Notes: generated from the letters alone by a model not told the origin. Positions 17,022 to 25,673 are shown, numbered from the stretch's first letter. The stretch: 64,000 nucleotides of DNA from Paenibacillus sp. EZ-K15 (GCF_002573715.1 NZ_PDHM01000021.1:468625-532624); one strand, 5' to 3'. Numbers and translations are program-made.

Positions 17022-18828
17022 GTGCAACTTCTATCGCTTCGTCCCGGTTGCGGACGCCCAGCTTGGCATACAAGGTTGAAGAATAGTTCCGTACAGTCCC
17101 GTCTGACAGATACAATTTCATTGCAATCGCCTTGTACCGCAAGCCTTGGGAGAGATACTTCAGCACCTCAATCTCCCTTGGTGTCAGATCATAGGACTTC
17201 AGCAGTGGAGACAACCCTGGATCGGCTTCAATGACGGATGCAGTACCACCCTCTTCCTTCATGAAATCACCCACTTCACCATCGAAAAGCTTAGCCGAGA
17301 TCGCCGGATTCATCAAAGTTCCGCCACGATACACGATTCGTATGTTCTCGGCAAGCTCACGCGGCTCCATCGACTTCAGCAAATAACCGTCCGCTCCGCT
17401 TCGCATAACCTCCGCAGCTTTTCCCCTCTGCTCAAATGTGGTGAATATGATAACCTTCACTAACGGCCAACGTTGTTTGATCAACTTCGTCGCTGTAATG
17501 CCATCCATCACGGGCATCTCCAGATCCATGAGCACCAGCTGGGGGTTAAGCTTCTCACACAAGTCCAAGGCATGTTCCCCATGTTCAGCACATCCTACCA
17601 CCTCAAGATCCTTCTCCGATTCCAGGATGATGCCGAGACTCTCCGTGATAAAAGGTTCATTATCCACCAATAAAAGTCGGATGACTTCATCTGCAGGCTC
17701 CGAAATTCTAGGCAAGCTGCAGGTCACAACGGTTCCTGCCTCAGGAGTCGAATAAATCGAAACTTGGCCTTGAAGGCGATAGGCCCTTTCCTTCATGGCG
17801 CTTAAACCGAAACCTTCCTGGATTTGCCCGGTTCCAATACCGTTATCCAGAATTTCAAGCCGGGTCTGCTGCAATTCGAATTGAAGCATAGCATCAATCC
17901 TCGTCGCATTACCATGACGCGCACTATTCGTTAGGGACTCCTGGAGACAACGATAGAAGGTCATTTGGGCCTGCCGGGATACTGGGTACTCTTCACCAAG
18001 CACTCTAAGTCCTACCCTTACCCCTGTGTTTTGCTCGAAATCCTCCGCTACCTGTCTCAATGACTGCACCAAAGAAAGCTGCTCTTGCGGTGAATCCAGC
18101 TCATGCAAATACCCTCTGACCTCATCCAGGCTTCTCCGCGTCAGCTCCAGCAGATTGGACAGCTTACGCTGAGCAGCTGCATCTGTTTCCGTAGAACGAA
18201 GCGATTCCAAGCCCATAATGACCGCCGTATACGTATGGCCCATCGTATCATGCAGTTCCTTGGACACGCGTTCCCGTTCTTCCAACAGCGTGACTCGTTC
18301 GACCTGAGATAAATACTGCTCTAATATCGTATTATGTGTTCGAATGCTTTCATTCTGGCGATAGTTGGCCATCAACAGATGAAAGGCAAATCCTAACGCA
18401 AACGCAAAGGCAACATGCTCCATCATCAGTATTAAATCCGTTGATGGGGCATTCAGCTTGATCAGTATTGGAACCAAGATGGCCGCAAGGGGGCCTGTCC
18501 ATCTGTACGTAGTTCCATAGCTGTTCGCAGCCATCAGAAAAGCCGGAATGATAAACGACAAGTAAGCCTCCGGGAATAAGGAAGTCAAATAAACGGCGAT
18601 TCCGCCTGATAATAAGATCTCGGTAATCAAATATGCTTTATGATTTAGAAGCAGACACAGCCAGGGGATCGAGAATGCTGCCAATTCCCACATGATGACC
18701 ATCCATAACTCTGCGGTAAGCTGGTGCCTGAACTCTATAAACGCAAAGATCAGAGAGATGCAGCCCATCATGCGAATAAAGAGCATAGCCCAGTCGCACC
18801 ACTTCCATTGTTTCACGATATCAAACAA
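17002..18828 (-). CDS. Fused NarL/DesK-type sensor histidine kinase and LuxR-type response regulator
   Basis: One 608-residue chain holds a whole two-component system. Residues 1-165 contain about six membrane helices. A HisKA_3 dimerisation domain follows with the phospho-acceptor His in ERERVSKELHDTMGH, then a HATPase (NSARHGNATRI, DNGIGTG). After a short joint (RISEPADEVIRLLLVDNE) comes a receiver with phospho-Asp in LVLMDLEMPVMDG, then a LuxR helix-turn-helix (LTPREIEVLKYLSQGL...DGTVRNYSSTLYAKLG). Related DesK/DesR pairs are usually separate genes. No frameshift is needed to join the two parts. The start is TTG with GGGAG upstream. The sensor-domain gene lies 65 bases upstream. Confidence 0.9.
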   Translation of the reverse strand: MFDIVKQWKWCDWAMLFIRMMGCISLIFAFIEFRHQLTAELWMVIMWELAAFSIPWLCLLLNHKAYLITEILLSGGIAVYLTSLFPEAYLSFIIPAFLMAANSYGTTYRWTGPLAAILVPILIKLNAPSTDLILMMEHVAFAFALGFAFHLLMANYRQNESIRTHNTILEQYLSQVERVTLLEERERVSKELHDTMGHTYTAVIMGLESLRSTETDAAAQRKLSNLLELTRRSLDEVRGYLHELDSPQEQLSLVQSLRQVAEDFEQNTGVRVGLRVLGEEYPVSRQAQMTFYRCLQESLTNSARHGNATRIDAMLQFELQQTRLEILDNGIGTGQIQEGFGLSAMKERAYRLQGQVSIYSTPEAGTVVTCSLPRISEPADEVIRLLLVDNEPFITESLGIILESEKDLEVVGCAEHGEHALDLCEKLNPQLVLMDLEMPVMDGITATKLIKQRWPLVKVIIFTTFEQRGKAAEVMRSGADGYLLKSMEPRELAENIRIVYRGGTLMNPAISAKLFDGEVGDFMKEEGGTASVIEADPGLSPLLKSYDLTPREIEVLKYLSQGLRYKAIAMKLYLSDGTVRNYSSTLYAKLGVRNRDEAIEVAHQAGLL

Positions 18829-18893
18829 AAGCTTTCACTCCCTACAGTTCCTTCACGGTTCCTCCCTAATATGACACGGCCCTCACAGTGTGT

Positions 18894-19475
18894 CTACCTC
18901 CAAACCGAAAACATCCACTGCGTGTACCGGCCTGTCCATCTCGCCGCTCCCTTAGCCGCCCATGACCCTGCATAAGCAAACAGAACGCCGACGACCATCA
19001 TAAGCAGTGACTTGGGCAAGGTATCAATGCGAATCGGCCCCATGTTGATATCCACAAAGGAACTGAACCATGGTGCCAATATCCATAGAATGGGAACGAT
19101 AAAAAAGATAACAGCACCGAACAAACTAACGATGCCAATGATAAACTTCAGCATGAGCACCGACACGGCCTTCCAATTTCGGATGTCCGATAGCTCCACT
19201 TTAGCCTGACTCCAGTAGGAGCCGGATGAGGTTCTTTTCATAACAGGTTCGATCGTTATGTCCGTATAGAACTTCGCCTGAATCCGATCATAATTCATGA
19301 AGGTCCACGACGTTCGCATAACAAAGGTAAGAACCGGTATCCCGATCAGGGTGAAACTCATGCTAAAGCCAAATACAAGGCCTACAAGATAGAAACAAAA
19401 GTAAAACACCCCGGTTCCAAACGTCAGCATCAAAAAACAAAAGTTCAACAGGTACTCCCTCAGCCATTTCCTCAT
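18894..19475 (-). CDS. Membrane protein with putative sensor domain (PF13796 type)
   Basis: A 193-residue protein with four hydrophobic segments (about residues 10-32, 35-55, 105-135, 155-175). The order and motifs (LVGLVFGFSMSFTLIGIPVL) resemble the 'putative sensor' domain usually fused to the N-terminus of actinobacterial histidine kinases. Here it is a separate gene directly upstream of a kinase whose own N-terminus is membrane-embedded, so it probably senses for or modulates that kinase. GAAAGGAG precedes the ATG. Confidence 0.75.
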   Translation of the reverse strand: MRKWLREYLLNFCFLMLTFGTGVFYFCFYLVGLVFGFSMSFTLIGIPVLTFVMRTSWTFMNYDRIQAKFYTDITIEPVMKRTSSGSYWSQAKVELSDIRNWKAVSVLMLKFIIGIVSLFGAVIFFIVPILWILAPWFSSFVDINMGPIRIDTLPKSLLMMVVGVLFAYAGSWAAKGAARWTGRYTQWMFSVWR

Positions 19476-19834
19476 AGATTAGACTCCTTTCATGCCCTCA
19501 TGACCTTGATATTCCTGTATCCTACTGCACTTATTGTCATGTGCAACAGTGTCAAAATGTCATATGACACGCCTGATTATTAGGCCTTGTACTTGTGGGT
19601 ACAAGTTTTTTTTGATCTTCTCTTTTTATGTATGGATACCGGAATAAACTCTGTTTTTTAAATCAAATGGCCTGTTTTTTGTATGTTGTCATCCTCTAAT
19701 GTTCCATACAATGAAAGTGATTTTCCAATCGCTTCAAATTCCATCCAGGAAGGAGGATCCCTCACCCTTTTATGAAAGCGCATACGGAATACTGTGTGTC
19801 AGCATCCAAACCATGATAGGAAAGGTGGCTGAAC

Positions 19835-20158
19835 ATGAAGAATGGAAGTAAAATCGGCTTGATCCGCAAGTTGCTGGCAGCAGCTCTTGTATTTCCCATG
19901 ATGATCGCCGCGAGCAGCGGAGGTTTTGCCGCACCCTTATATGAAGCAGAAGGCCCTGCGCAGAAGGCCAATACGAAAGCCGGCCGCGTTCAATTGGAGT
20001 ATTTGGATAGGGGCATTGTATCCGCCTCCACTTCGGAGGGCATTTTCCTAAGCTGGCGCTTGCTTGCCGGAGAAGTAACCGGATATGGTGATCAAGGACT
20101 GACGCCTGTGAGCATCGTTTTTGCGAAAAAGCCGCTGCCAGATTCAGATTACTTCTGA
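19835..20158 (+). pseudogene. N-terminal remnant of a rhamnogalacturonan lyase (family 11 type)
   Basis: The 107-residue frame begins with a good secretion signal (MKNGSKIGLIRKLL then a hydrophobic stretch ending GGFAA). The part around VQLEYLDRGIVSASTSEGIFLSWRLLAGEVTGY looks like the start of secreted rhamnogalacturonan endolyases (YesW type), which are normally about 600 residues or more. The frame ends soon after and its last codons form the left arm of a terminator hairpin. This suggests an internal deletion joined the 5' end to the 3' terminator. GGAAAGGTGGCTGAAC precedes the ATG. It may still yield a short secreted peptide. Confidence 0.6.
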
Positions 20159-20178
20159 TCTGCAGGCGGCTTTTCTTA
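20127..20178 (+). terminator. Terminator fused to the lyase remnant
   Basis: AAAAGCCGC at 20,127 pairs with GCGGCTTTT at about 20,166-20,174, with inner AGAT/ATCT-type pairing, followed by CTTAT. The left arm is inside the last codons of the truncated frame. Confidence 0.8.
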
Positions 20179-20189
20179 TAACGGTGCTA

Positions 20190-20996
20190 TTAAAATTGAA
20201 CCGAAAATCCGTTGAACCGGTGAATGCCCGTTCCAAATCGGACAAGGTCTTTTTCCCGCAGCTCTTGCACGGCTTCTTTTACCACGGACAGCAATGCCGG
20301 ATCCAGCCCAAGCGTATTGTGAGAACCGTAGATTCGCTTTACACCATCGATATTCGCTATCCGCTCCAGAGAGTTTACGAGATCTTCCGGACTTGTCGTT
20401 GGATAAAAAGCATATACCGGCGTCTCATCATACAACAAATCCCCTGTGAACAAATAACCTCGGTTTATATCAAATACCGCAATATGTCCGGGAGAATGGC
20501 CCGGTGTGTGGTAAATGACCAAACTCCGCCCGCCCAGCTCGATGACATCTGTATCCCGGAGAATACCGGCCGGCTGGCCCTGATAAGGGGTATAGGTTGC
20601 CGGATCGAAGGAAGACGGTACAGGTCTCGTGATATCGCGTGATATGTCCTTGCGGATTTGTTCAATAGAAAGCTTCTTAATCCCGCTAACGAGCCAGTCC
20701 TCCTCTGCCTCATGTACATAAATCTCCCCGTACTGCCCATGACTGCCGATATGATCTGCGTGAACATGCGTGGTTAGCACCATAATAGGTAAATCCGTCA
20801 GTTGATCCGTCATCCGTCTCATGTTGTCGATGCCAAGTCCCGTATCGATCAATGCGGCTCGCTCGCTTCCTATCAACAGAAACGAATGCACCTTCTCCCA
20901 ATGTCCGTATTCGCTGACCGCAAATGTGCTCTCATCCAGCTGCGATACGGTAAACCATGCATCATCGATAACGACGTTGTATTGATTATTCTCCAT
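20190..20996 (-). CDS. MBL-fold metallo-hydrolase
   Basis: A 268-residue metallo-beta-lactamase fold enzyme. The metal motif HVHADHIGSHG (HxHxDH) is intact, with further ligands in HTPGHSPGHIAVF and the Asp in LFTGDLLYD. The family includes glyoxalase II-like and lactonase enzymes; the substrate is unknown. GGGGGAG lies 10 bases before the ATG. It is 24 bases downstream of an ArsR-like regulator on the same strand, so the two probably form an operon. Confidence 0.88.
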   Translation of the reverse strand: MENNQYNVVIDDAWFTVSQLDESTFAVSEYGHWEKVHSFLLIGSERAALIDTGLGIDNMRRMTDQLTDLPIMVLTTHVHADHIGSHGQYGEIYVHEAEEDWLVSGIKKLSIEQIRKDISRDITRPVPSSFDPATYTPYQGQPAGILRDTDVIELGGRSLVIYHTPGHSPGHIAVFDINRGYLFTGDLLYDETPVYAFYPTTSPEDLVNSLERIANIDGVKRIYGSHNTLGLDPALLSVVKEAVQELREKDLVRFGTGIHRFNGFSVQF

Positions 20997-21020
20997 ATGT
21001 AATTACTCCCCCATCAAGGA

Positions 21021-21626
21021 TTATCGAATGGTGATATCCTCCTGATCATCTTGAAATGCGATCAACGACATATAGTAATTCTTCTCTTCTGCGGACAAAG
21101 GCGCACTGTCTGTTTCGGCCGTCTCCATCGTGAAGTGTTTATTCATGAGCTGCTTGAACTCGTCCACAAAAGCATGGAAGCTCTCCTTCGTTGCGTGAAA
21201 GCGGTAGGTTCCTGCAATGTTTTTTCGATGTTGTTCGCTCGCGCTGTCCAATGCAAAAGAAGAAGCCGGTGCGCTCTCAATCTTCGTTCGGGTAACATCG
21301 AGTGTCTCCATAAATACCTGTCTGGACGTTTCTACCAAATCCAGGCTTGGCAGCAAATGATCTTCCGGTATGAAGCGGCTTGCGACGGCGCGATAGTATT
21401 TCTGCACGATACCGTTCTTCTCTTCCTTCCGGACCACATGAATGATGCCGTGCTTCTCCAACTCTTTCAGATGAAAGTAAATATTGTTCCGCGTAATGTC
21501 CAGTATCTCGGCTAGCTGCTGTCCGGTGTAGGCATCCTTCACGAGATTCATCAGTATCTTGGTACGCAGTGGATCGGCAATCGCTTTGAGCTGCTCATGG
21601 GTTTTAATTCTATAGACACCTGTCAT
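21021..21626 (-). CDS. ArsR-like winged-helix transcriptional regulator
   Basis: A 201-residue regulator. The first 90 residues are an ArsR-type winged helix (QLKAIADPLRTKILMNLV, then YTGQQLAEILDITRNNIYFHLKELEKHG and the wing). The C-terminal 100 residues are a separate helical domain without metal-binding cysteines, so it is probably not a metal sensor. I start at MTGVYRIKTHEQ after GGAGG; in-frame ATGs further upstream would put the start inside the operator palindrome. The downstream MBL hydrolase gene is the likely target. Confidence 0.8.
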   Translation of the reverse strand: MTGVYRIKTHEQLKAIADPLRTKILMNLVKDAYTGQQLAEILDITRNNIYFHLKELEKHGIIHVVRKEEKNGIVQKYYRAVASRFIPEDHLLPSLDLVETSRQVFMETLDVTRTKIESAPASSFALDSASEQHRKNIAGTYRFHATKESFHAFVDEFKQLMNKHFTMETAETDSAPLSAEEKNYYMSLIAFQDDQEDITIR

Positions 21627-21648
21627 TTTTATTTTAACACCTCCATAC

Positions 21649-21664
21649 ATTTTACCGGTAAAAT
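21649..21664. promoter_or_regulatory. Perfect 16-base palindrome, likely operator of the ArsR-like regulator
   Basis: ATTTTACCGGTAAAAT is a perfect palindrome between the promoter and the start of the winged-helix gene, the expected place for autoregulation. Confidence 0.65.
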
Positions 21665-21686
21665 TATTTTTACTGTCGTTCATTTC

Positions 21687-21716
21687 ATCCTATCATGACT
21701 TCTATACGTGGGTCAA
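21687..21716 (-). promoter_or_regulatory. Probable promoter of the ArsR-like/MBL operon
   Basis: On the minus strand TTGACC (21,711-21,716) is followed after 18 bases by TAGGAT (21,687-21,692). The operator palindrome lies just downstream. Confidence 0.5.
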
Positions 21717-21933
21717 TCATGCTGCTCCTACGATTTACGGTTATACGCAAACCAGAAACCGAGTACGAGTCAACGATGATATAATTAGGCAATACTGTTA
21801 AATAGAATGAAGGAAATCACGCTGAGAGGTCCCTGCTTATAGCACAACAAGCATGTTCCCCTTAAACAGCTAAATTATGATATATTATCCACAATCGTAT
21901 GTACGACATTATGATGTTCAAAGGATGTGCCTC

Positions 21934-22449
21934 ATGTTTGACCCGACGATATTCGAAAATTTAAAGGTTGGCATCGAGAATGCGGTCTATGACCTCGACA
22001 ACCTCGATGAAATCATTCGTGTTACCGACAGGAAGGATCTCCTGGATATGGCCACGTTGTCCAGAAGTTTTAGTCTCCGGTTCGAGCTGACTACGCCATC
22101 CACAACTTCAGCCGAAATTTGCTTGGAGACCGGGCTCCGGGATTTGGCGGCCGAGATCTTGGAAATTCCGGAAGGTCAGCCGGCCTGCGAGCTAAAGCTC
22201 CGCTTTCATATAAACATCGCTGATGCTTCCATAGCGTGTCCGGCTATCGCCCAGATCATGAAGGAGATATGGAATCCGGAGCTTCCCCCGCTGCAAACGA
22301 TCCGGTATACCTACAGCGATGATGCGGTATCGCTGCATAATACGATCGAGCTTCGCTTTCCTCGTAGGATCAACGAAGAACAGATGGGAGATATCCCGAA
22401 TATCTTGGAGTTCATGCTTCGTACGCTGGGAGAATTAGACCGGTTATAG
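21934..22449 (+). CDS. Conserved-looking hypothetical protein
   Basis: A 171-residue soluble acidic protein (MFDPTIFENLKVGIENAVYD start). I see no membrane segment and no catalytic motif. AAAGGATGTG precedes the chosen ATG; longer in-frame starts lack a site. It ends in a strong bidirectional terminator and appears to be a single-gene unit. It is probably a Bacillales/Paenibacillaceae family protein of unknown role. Confidence 0.7.
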   Translation: MFDPTIFENLKVGIENAVYDLDNLDEIIRVTDRKDLLDMATLSRSFSLRFELTTPSTTSAEICLETGLRDLAAEILEIPEGQPACELKLRFHINIADASIACPAIAQIMKEIWNPELPPLQTIRYTYSDDAVSLHNTIELRFPRRINEEQMGDIPNILEFMLRTLGELDRL

Positions 22450-22481
22450 CCCCCAGATAAAGATAACGGTGATATCTAGTA

Positions 22482-22518
22482 AAGAAGCCTGCCCGCTATC
22501 ATAGCGGACAGGCTTCTT
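22482..22518. terminator. Bidirectional terminator
   Basis: AAGAAGCCTG and CAGGCTTCTT flank an inner CCGCTA/TAGCGG stem. A-rich and T-rich flanks make it work for both the plus-strand gene and the convergent catE-like gene. Confidence 0.88.
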
Positions 22519-22532
22519 CGACTTATATTATG

Positions 22533-23387
22533 TTAAGCAACAACCAACCGGATCCAGATGTCCGAGGGATCTTGAACGGCCCAGACGCCCTCGCGCTGTT
22601 CCAGACGCAGCCCCGCCTCACGAACACGCCCGGTTACCGCCTCAAGCTCCTCATGGCTCGGAAGCTCAATCGTATAATCTTCCATACCCGCAGCGCTCCT
22701 TGGCGTGTTCGGTACACCGATCCCTGCCCAAACATTGAGCCCGATATGGTGATGGTATCCTCCTGCGGATATAAACAACGCAGCGCCGCCATAATGGGCT
22801 GTCAACTCAAAACCAAGAACATCGCAATAAAATACGCGGGCATCATGCAGATTAGACACGTGGAAATGCACATGCCCGATAACCGTCTCTTCGGGAAGTC
22901 CATACCATTCCCTGTCCTTGGAGAGAGCCAGCAGTCCCTCTACATCAACGGGATCTGTGGTCATCACATATTCCCCTTTGGCATCACGCTTCCAGGTATC
23001 CCTTGGTCGGTCGGCATAAATCTCGATGCCGTTCCCGTCCGGATCATTAATGTACAATGCTTCGCTGACCAGATGATCGCCTTGGCCGACAGGAATGTTA
23101 TGCTTGATCAGGTTGGCAAGCGCAAGCCCGAGCGATTCCCGATTCGGAACCAGGATCGCAAAATGGTATAGACCTGCCGTCCGAGTCTGCGGTCTCACCA
23201 GATCTTGAACCTCCTCTATAATCAGCAGCGGCTGCTTGCCGTCTGCCGTCAATTCGGCAACACGGCCATGCTGGCGAAGCATTTTCAAACCGACGACTTC
23301 CGTATAAAAGCGTACGGATTGTGCCAGATTACTGATCCGCAGAGAGACCGGTCCGAGCTTTGTGGATGGATGTATAATAGCTGTCAT
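22533..23387 (-). CDS. Catechol 2,3-dioxygenase-like VOC protein (CatE-type)
   Basis: A 284-residue two-domain VOC protein like Bacillus CatE, an iron-dependent extradiol dioxygenase that removes catechols. The N-terminal VOC module starts LGPVSLRISNLAQSVRFYTEV; the C-terminal module has IGHVHFHVSNLHDARVFYCDVLGFEL, GYHHHIGLNVW and the DPDGNGIEIY-type ligand region between them. AAGGAG lies 7 bases before the chosen ATG. The promoter region carries two copies of the same operator that precedes the downstream Rrf2 regulator, so the two genes are probably co-regulated. Confidence 0.85.
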   Translation of the reverse strand: MTAIIHPSTKLGPVSLRISNLAQSVRFYTEVVGLKMLRQHGRVAELTADGKQPLLIIEEVQDLVRPQTRTAGLYHFAILVPNRESLGLALANLIKHNIPVGQGDHLVSEALYINDPDGNGIEIYADRPRDTWKRDAKGEYVMTTDPVDVEGLLALSKDREWYGLPEETVIGHVHFHVSNLHDARVFYCDVLGFELTAHYGGAALFISAGGYHHHIGLNVWAGIGVPNTPRSAAGMEDYTIELPSHEELEAVTGRVREAGLRLEQREGVWAVQDPSDIWIRLVVA

Positions 23388-23457
23388 ATTCTCACTCCTT
23401 GAATGTTGTTGTTGGTTTTGTTCATAACATATATTCAAACTAACGATAGGCTAAACT

Positions 23458-23476
23458 TGTAATCAAATCAGTTACA
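23458..23476. promoter_or_regulatory. Rrf2-type operator, site 1 before the catE-like gene
   Basis: TGTAATCAAATCAGTTACA: inverted TGTAA/TTACA arms around 9 bases. It is 26 bases from the next copy, close to 2.5 helical turns. Confidence 0.6.
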
Positions 23477-23483
23477 TCTTACT

Positions 23484-23502
23484 TGTAATCATTATAGTTA
23501 CA
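23484..23502. promoter_or_regulatory. Rrf2-type operator, site 2 before the catE-like gene
   Basis: TGTAATCATTATAGTTACA differs from the copy before the Rrf2 gene at only two central bases, and shares the TGTAA/TTACA arms and the nine-base spacer with the other two sites. Confidence 0.7.
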
Positions 23503-23565
23503 GGACATCCTTGTTGTCAAATCCAGTAATTTACAAGTAAATCGAAAAGCCGCCAACGTTTAACC

Positions 23566-23600
23566 AAAAGAAAACGCCCATCCTGCATAGGATCGAGCGT
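23566..23600 (-). terminator. Terminator of the Rrf2 gene
   Basis: On the minus strand ACGC..GATCCT pairs with AGGAT..GCGT, followed by TTTTCTTTT. It separates the Rrf2 gene from the catE-like promoter. Confidence 0.7.
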
Positions 23601-23611
23601 GTGATTTTCAC

Positions 23612-24055
23612 TTATTCACTTGATGTTCCATTCGCAGAGGCACAAATTTTCCGGACGATTTCTTCCAGATTGACCTCATGCAGCGTGTTCTCCATGGCCT
23701 TCTGAGCAGCTGAAAAAACCGGAACGATCGCCGTTTGAATATGTTTGCCAACAGGACATTTTGTGTCCGAATTCTCATGAATGCCAAACAGGGAATCCTC
23801 CTGCACGACATGAACGGCATGATAAATATCCAGCAGCGTAATCTCGGACGGATGCTTTGCCAGCTTCGATCCCGCTACGCCAGGTTTAACCTCAACCAGG
23901 CCCGCTTTGTTCAGCATGCCGACAATACGCCGGATAACCACCGGATTCGTGTTCACACTCTCCGCGATATAATCTGATGTGCTGACGCCAGCCTTATTCA
24001 TCTCCAACACGGAGAGAATATGAATGGCCACTGCAAATCGGCTGCTTATGTTCAT
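23612..24055 (-). CDS. Rrf2-family transcriptional regulator
   Basis: A 147-residue winged-helix regulator starting MNISSRFAVAIHILSVLEMN, the Rrf2 signature; it resembles YwnA-type members. The recognition helix region is NPVVIRRIVGMLNKAGLV. One Cys lies in NSDTKCPVGKHI and another near the C-terminus; it lacks the three-cysteine cluster motif of IscR, so it may sense thiol-reactive or quinone stress by single cysteines. This is inferred from the linked dioxygenase. GGAGGGGTCAC precedes the ATG and an operator lies just upstream, implying autoregulation. Confidence 0.88.
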   Translation of the reverse strand: MNISSRFAVAIHILSVLEMNKAGVSTSDYIAESVNTNPVVIRRIVGMLNKAGLVEVKPGVAGSKLAKHPSEITLLDIYHAVHVVQEDSLFGIHENSDTKCPVGKHIQTAIVPVFSAAQKAMENTLHEVNLEEIVRKICASANGTSSE

Positions 24056-24095
24056 GTGACCCCTCCTGACGGACCAAATCTTCAGATGACTAGCA

Positions 24096-24114
24096 TGTAA
24101 CCATCATAGTTACA
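24096..24114. promoter_or_regulatory. Rrf2-type operator, site 3 before the Rrf2 gene
   Basis: TGTAACCATCATAGTTACA, with arms extending to ATGTAAC/GTTACAT. It lies about 40 bases before the regulator's start codon. Confidence 0.7.
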
Positions 24115-24330
24115 TTAGACCCTAAAGTCAACGGTTAAGCCGCCGTTATGTGAGCCAAAATCAGGTATTAATTATACAAATTCAAAAATATATATGGGAT
24201 TTAATGTAATTTTATGTTGATTTTCCTGAGCTTTTCACTATAATGATCACAACATGTATTGGTAAAATCACCCTATTTAAACATAATCCAGCATCCCTGC
24301 ATGATCCCAAAACATTCAAGGAGGAAATCC

Positions 24331-25371
24331 ATGGATCCCAGCCAAAACCGAAACGAAACGTATTCTATCAGACGTCCTCGAAAGCCTAAACGCCATATCA
24401 AACTCAAAAAATGGATAGGAATATCCTTATCTATACTAATTCTCTTAGGCGGACTAGGCTATATTTTCAGAAAAGAACTGTCCTGGATGGCTTTTCAGGC
24501 ATTTTTCGCGAAAGATATCAAACATACGCTAGACCATTCCTACAAACCTGTTGGTAATCCTGATTCGCCCAAGCCTGCTGCGGAGGCAACAAAGCCATTC
24601 TCGGTTTTGCTTCTGGGCGTTGATCAACGCGAGGACGAGCCTGCCCGCTCCGACACGATCATCTACTCTGTCATCCGACCTGACCTTAATAAAATATTGC
24701 TTGTCTCCATTCCCAGGGATACCTACACGGAAGTGATCGGCAGGGGAGTCACCTCCAAAATCAACTCAGCTTACGCCCACGGCGGCGCGAAAATGGCCAT
24801 TGATACGGTTGAGCATCTGTTTCAGCACCCTGTCGATTATTATGCAGCCATCAATTTCCACGGATTAACGGATATCGTCAATGCATTGGATGGGATTAAA
24901 CTCCCCATCGATAAAGTTATCGAGAACAAAAGCGCCAATCATATCAAATTGCGGATCGAGCCCAACAAGCCGATTTACGATGGAACAGAGGCATTAAATT
25001 ATGTCAGGTACCGGGAAGATTCGGATTTCAACCGCACCATGCGCCAGCGCATATTCCTCAATTCCTTAATGGATCGGGTATTTGAATTGAAAAATATAAC
25101 CAAGATCCCGGAGTTGATTCGTATCGGAGGCAGCAATCTTACGTTGGACTTAAACTCCGAATTCATTCTCAAACTGGCCGAAAACCTATTTTTTAACGAC
25201 TCCCCGCCTACGTTTGAGAATTACATGCTGAAGGGAAAAGACTTAGTGATCCGCGGCGGTTACTTTTATGATCCGGACGATTCGGACGTCCAGTATATTC
25301 AGGAACTGCTCGCCAACTGGTCCGATGAAGAGACCAAACTGGAAGATTTGATGATCCCAGGTACGAAGTAA
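24331..25371 (+). CDS. LytR-CpsA-Psr (LCP) family cell-wall protein
   Basis: LCP enzymes move polymers such as wall teichoic acid from lipid carrier to peptidoglycan. The 346-residue protein has a basic cytoplasmic start, one membrane helix (IGISLSILILLGGLGYIF, about residues 30-48) and the extracellular LCP domain with FSVLLLGVDQREDEPARSDT, IPRDTYTEV, KINSAYAHGGAKM and YRED..FNRTMRQR, including the catalytic Asp/Arg residues. AAGGAGGAAATCC precedes the ATG. It stands alone with its own terminator. Confidence 0.93.
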   Translation: MDPSQNRNETYSIRRPRKPKRHIKLKKWIGISLSILILLGGLGYIFRKELSWMAFQAFFAKDIKHTLDHSYKPVGNPDSPKPAAEATKPFSVLLLGVDQREDEPARSDTIIYSVIRPDLNKILLVSIPRDTYTEVIGRGVTSKINSAYAHGGAKMAIDTVEHLFQHPVDYYAAINFHGLTDIVNALDGIKLPIDKVIENKSANHIKLRIEPNKPIYDGTEALNYVRYREDSDFNRTMRQRIFLNSLMDRVFELKNITKIPELIRIGGSNLTLDLNSEFILKLAENLFFNDSPPTFENYMLKGKDLVIRGGYFYDPDDSDVQYIQELLANWSDEETKLEDLMIPGTK

Positions 25372-25446
25372 AGCTGATCGCTCGAGGTTAGGTGAATCGC
25401 CTGACTAGAAGGTGAAGCTTGATATGAAAAAAAGCCAATCCATGAT

Positions 25447-25487
25447 AAAAAGCCTCTCTTTCGCGTACCACGAAAGAGAGGTTTTTT
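25447..25487 (+). terminator. Terminator after the LCP gene
   Basis: CCTCTCTTTCG (25,453-25,463) pairs perfectly with CGAAAGAGAGG (25,471-25,481), followed by TTTTTT. Confidence 0.92.
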
Positions 25488-25508
25488 AACGAATACCATC
25501 TGCTCCAA

Positions 25509-25673
25509 TTAGAACATCGGAAATACGTATTTGATAAGAAAATACAAGAATCCAAAGAAGATAATCAGATAAGCCACATACTTAATTAACGTAGATGCTA
25601 CCCTGCTGGAGTCGTTACGCTCCTCGATATTGCGGGTCTCAATCTCCACATCTCGGTCTCGCTGCCTGCTCAT
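25509..25673 (-). CDS. Small single-pass membrane protein
   Basis: A 54-residue protein starting MSRQRDRDVEIETRNIEERN. Its first 28 residues are highly charged; residues 33-52 are one hydrophobic helix with aromatic residues (VAYLIIFFGFLYFLIKYV). GGAGG lies 8 bases before the ATG. It faces the LCP gene convergently, with the LCP terminator between them. The function is unknown; its design (charged cytoplasmic tail plus C-terminal anchor) is seen in small regulators of membrane complexes. Confidence 0.7.
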   Translation of the reverse strand: MSRQRDRDVEIETRNIEERNDSSRVASTLIKYVAYLIIFFGFLYFLIKYVFPMF

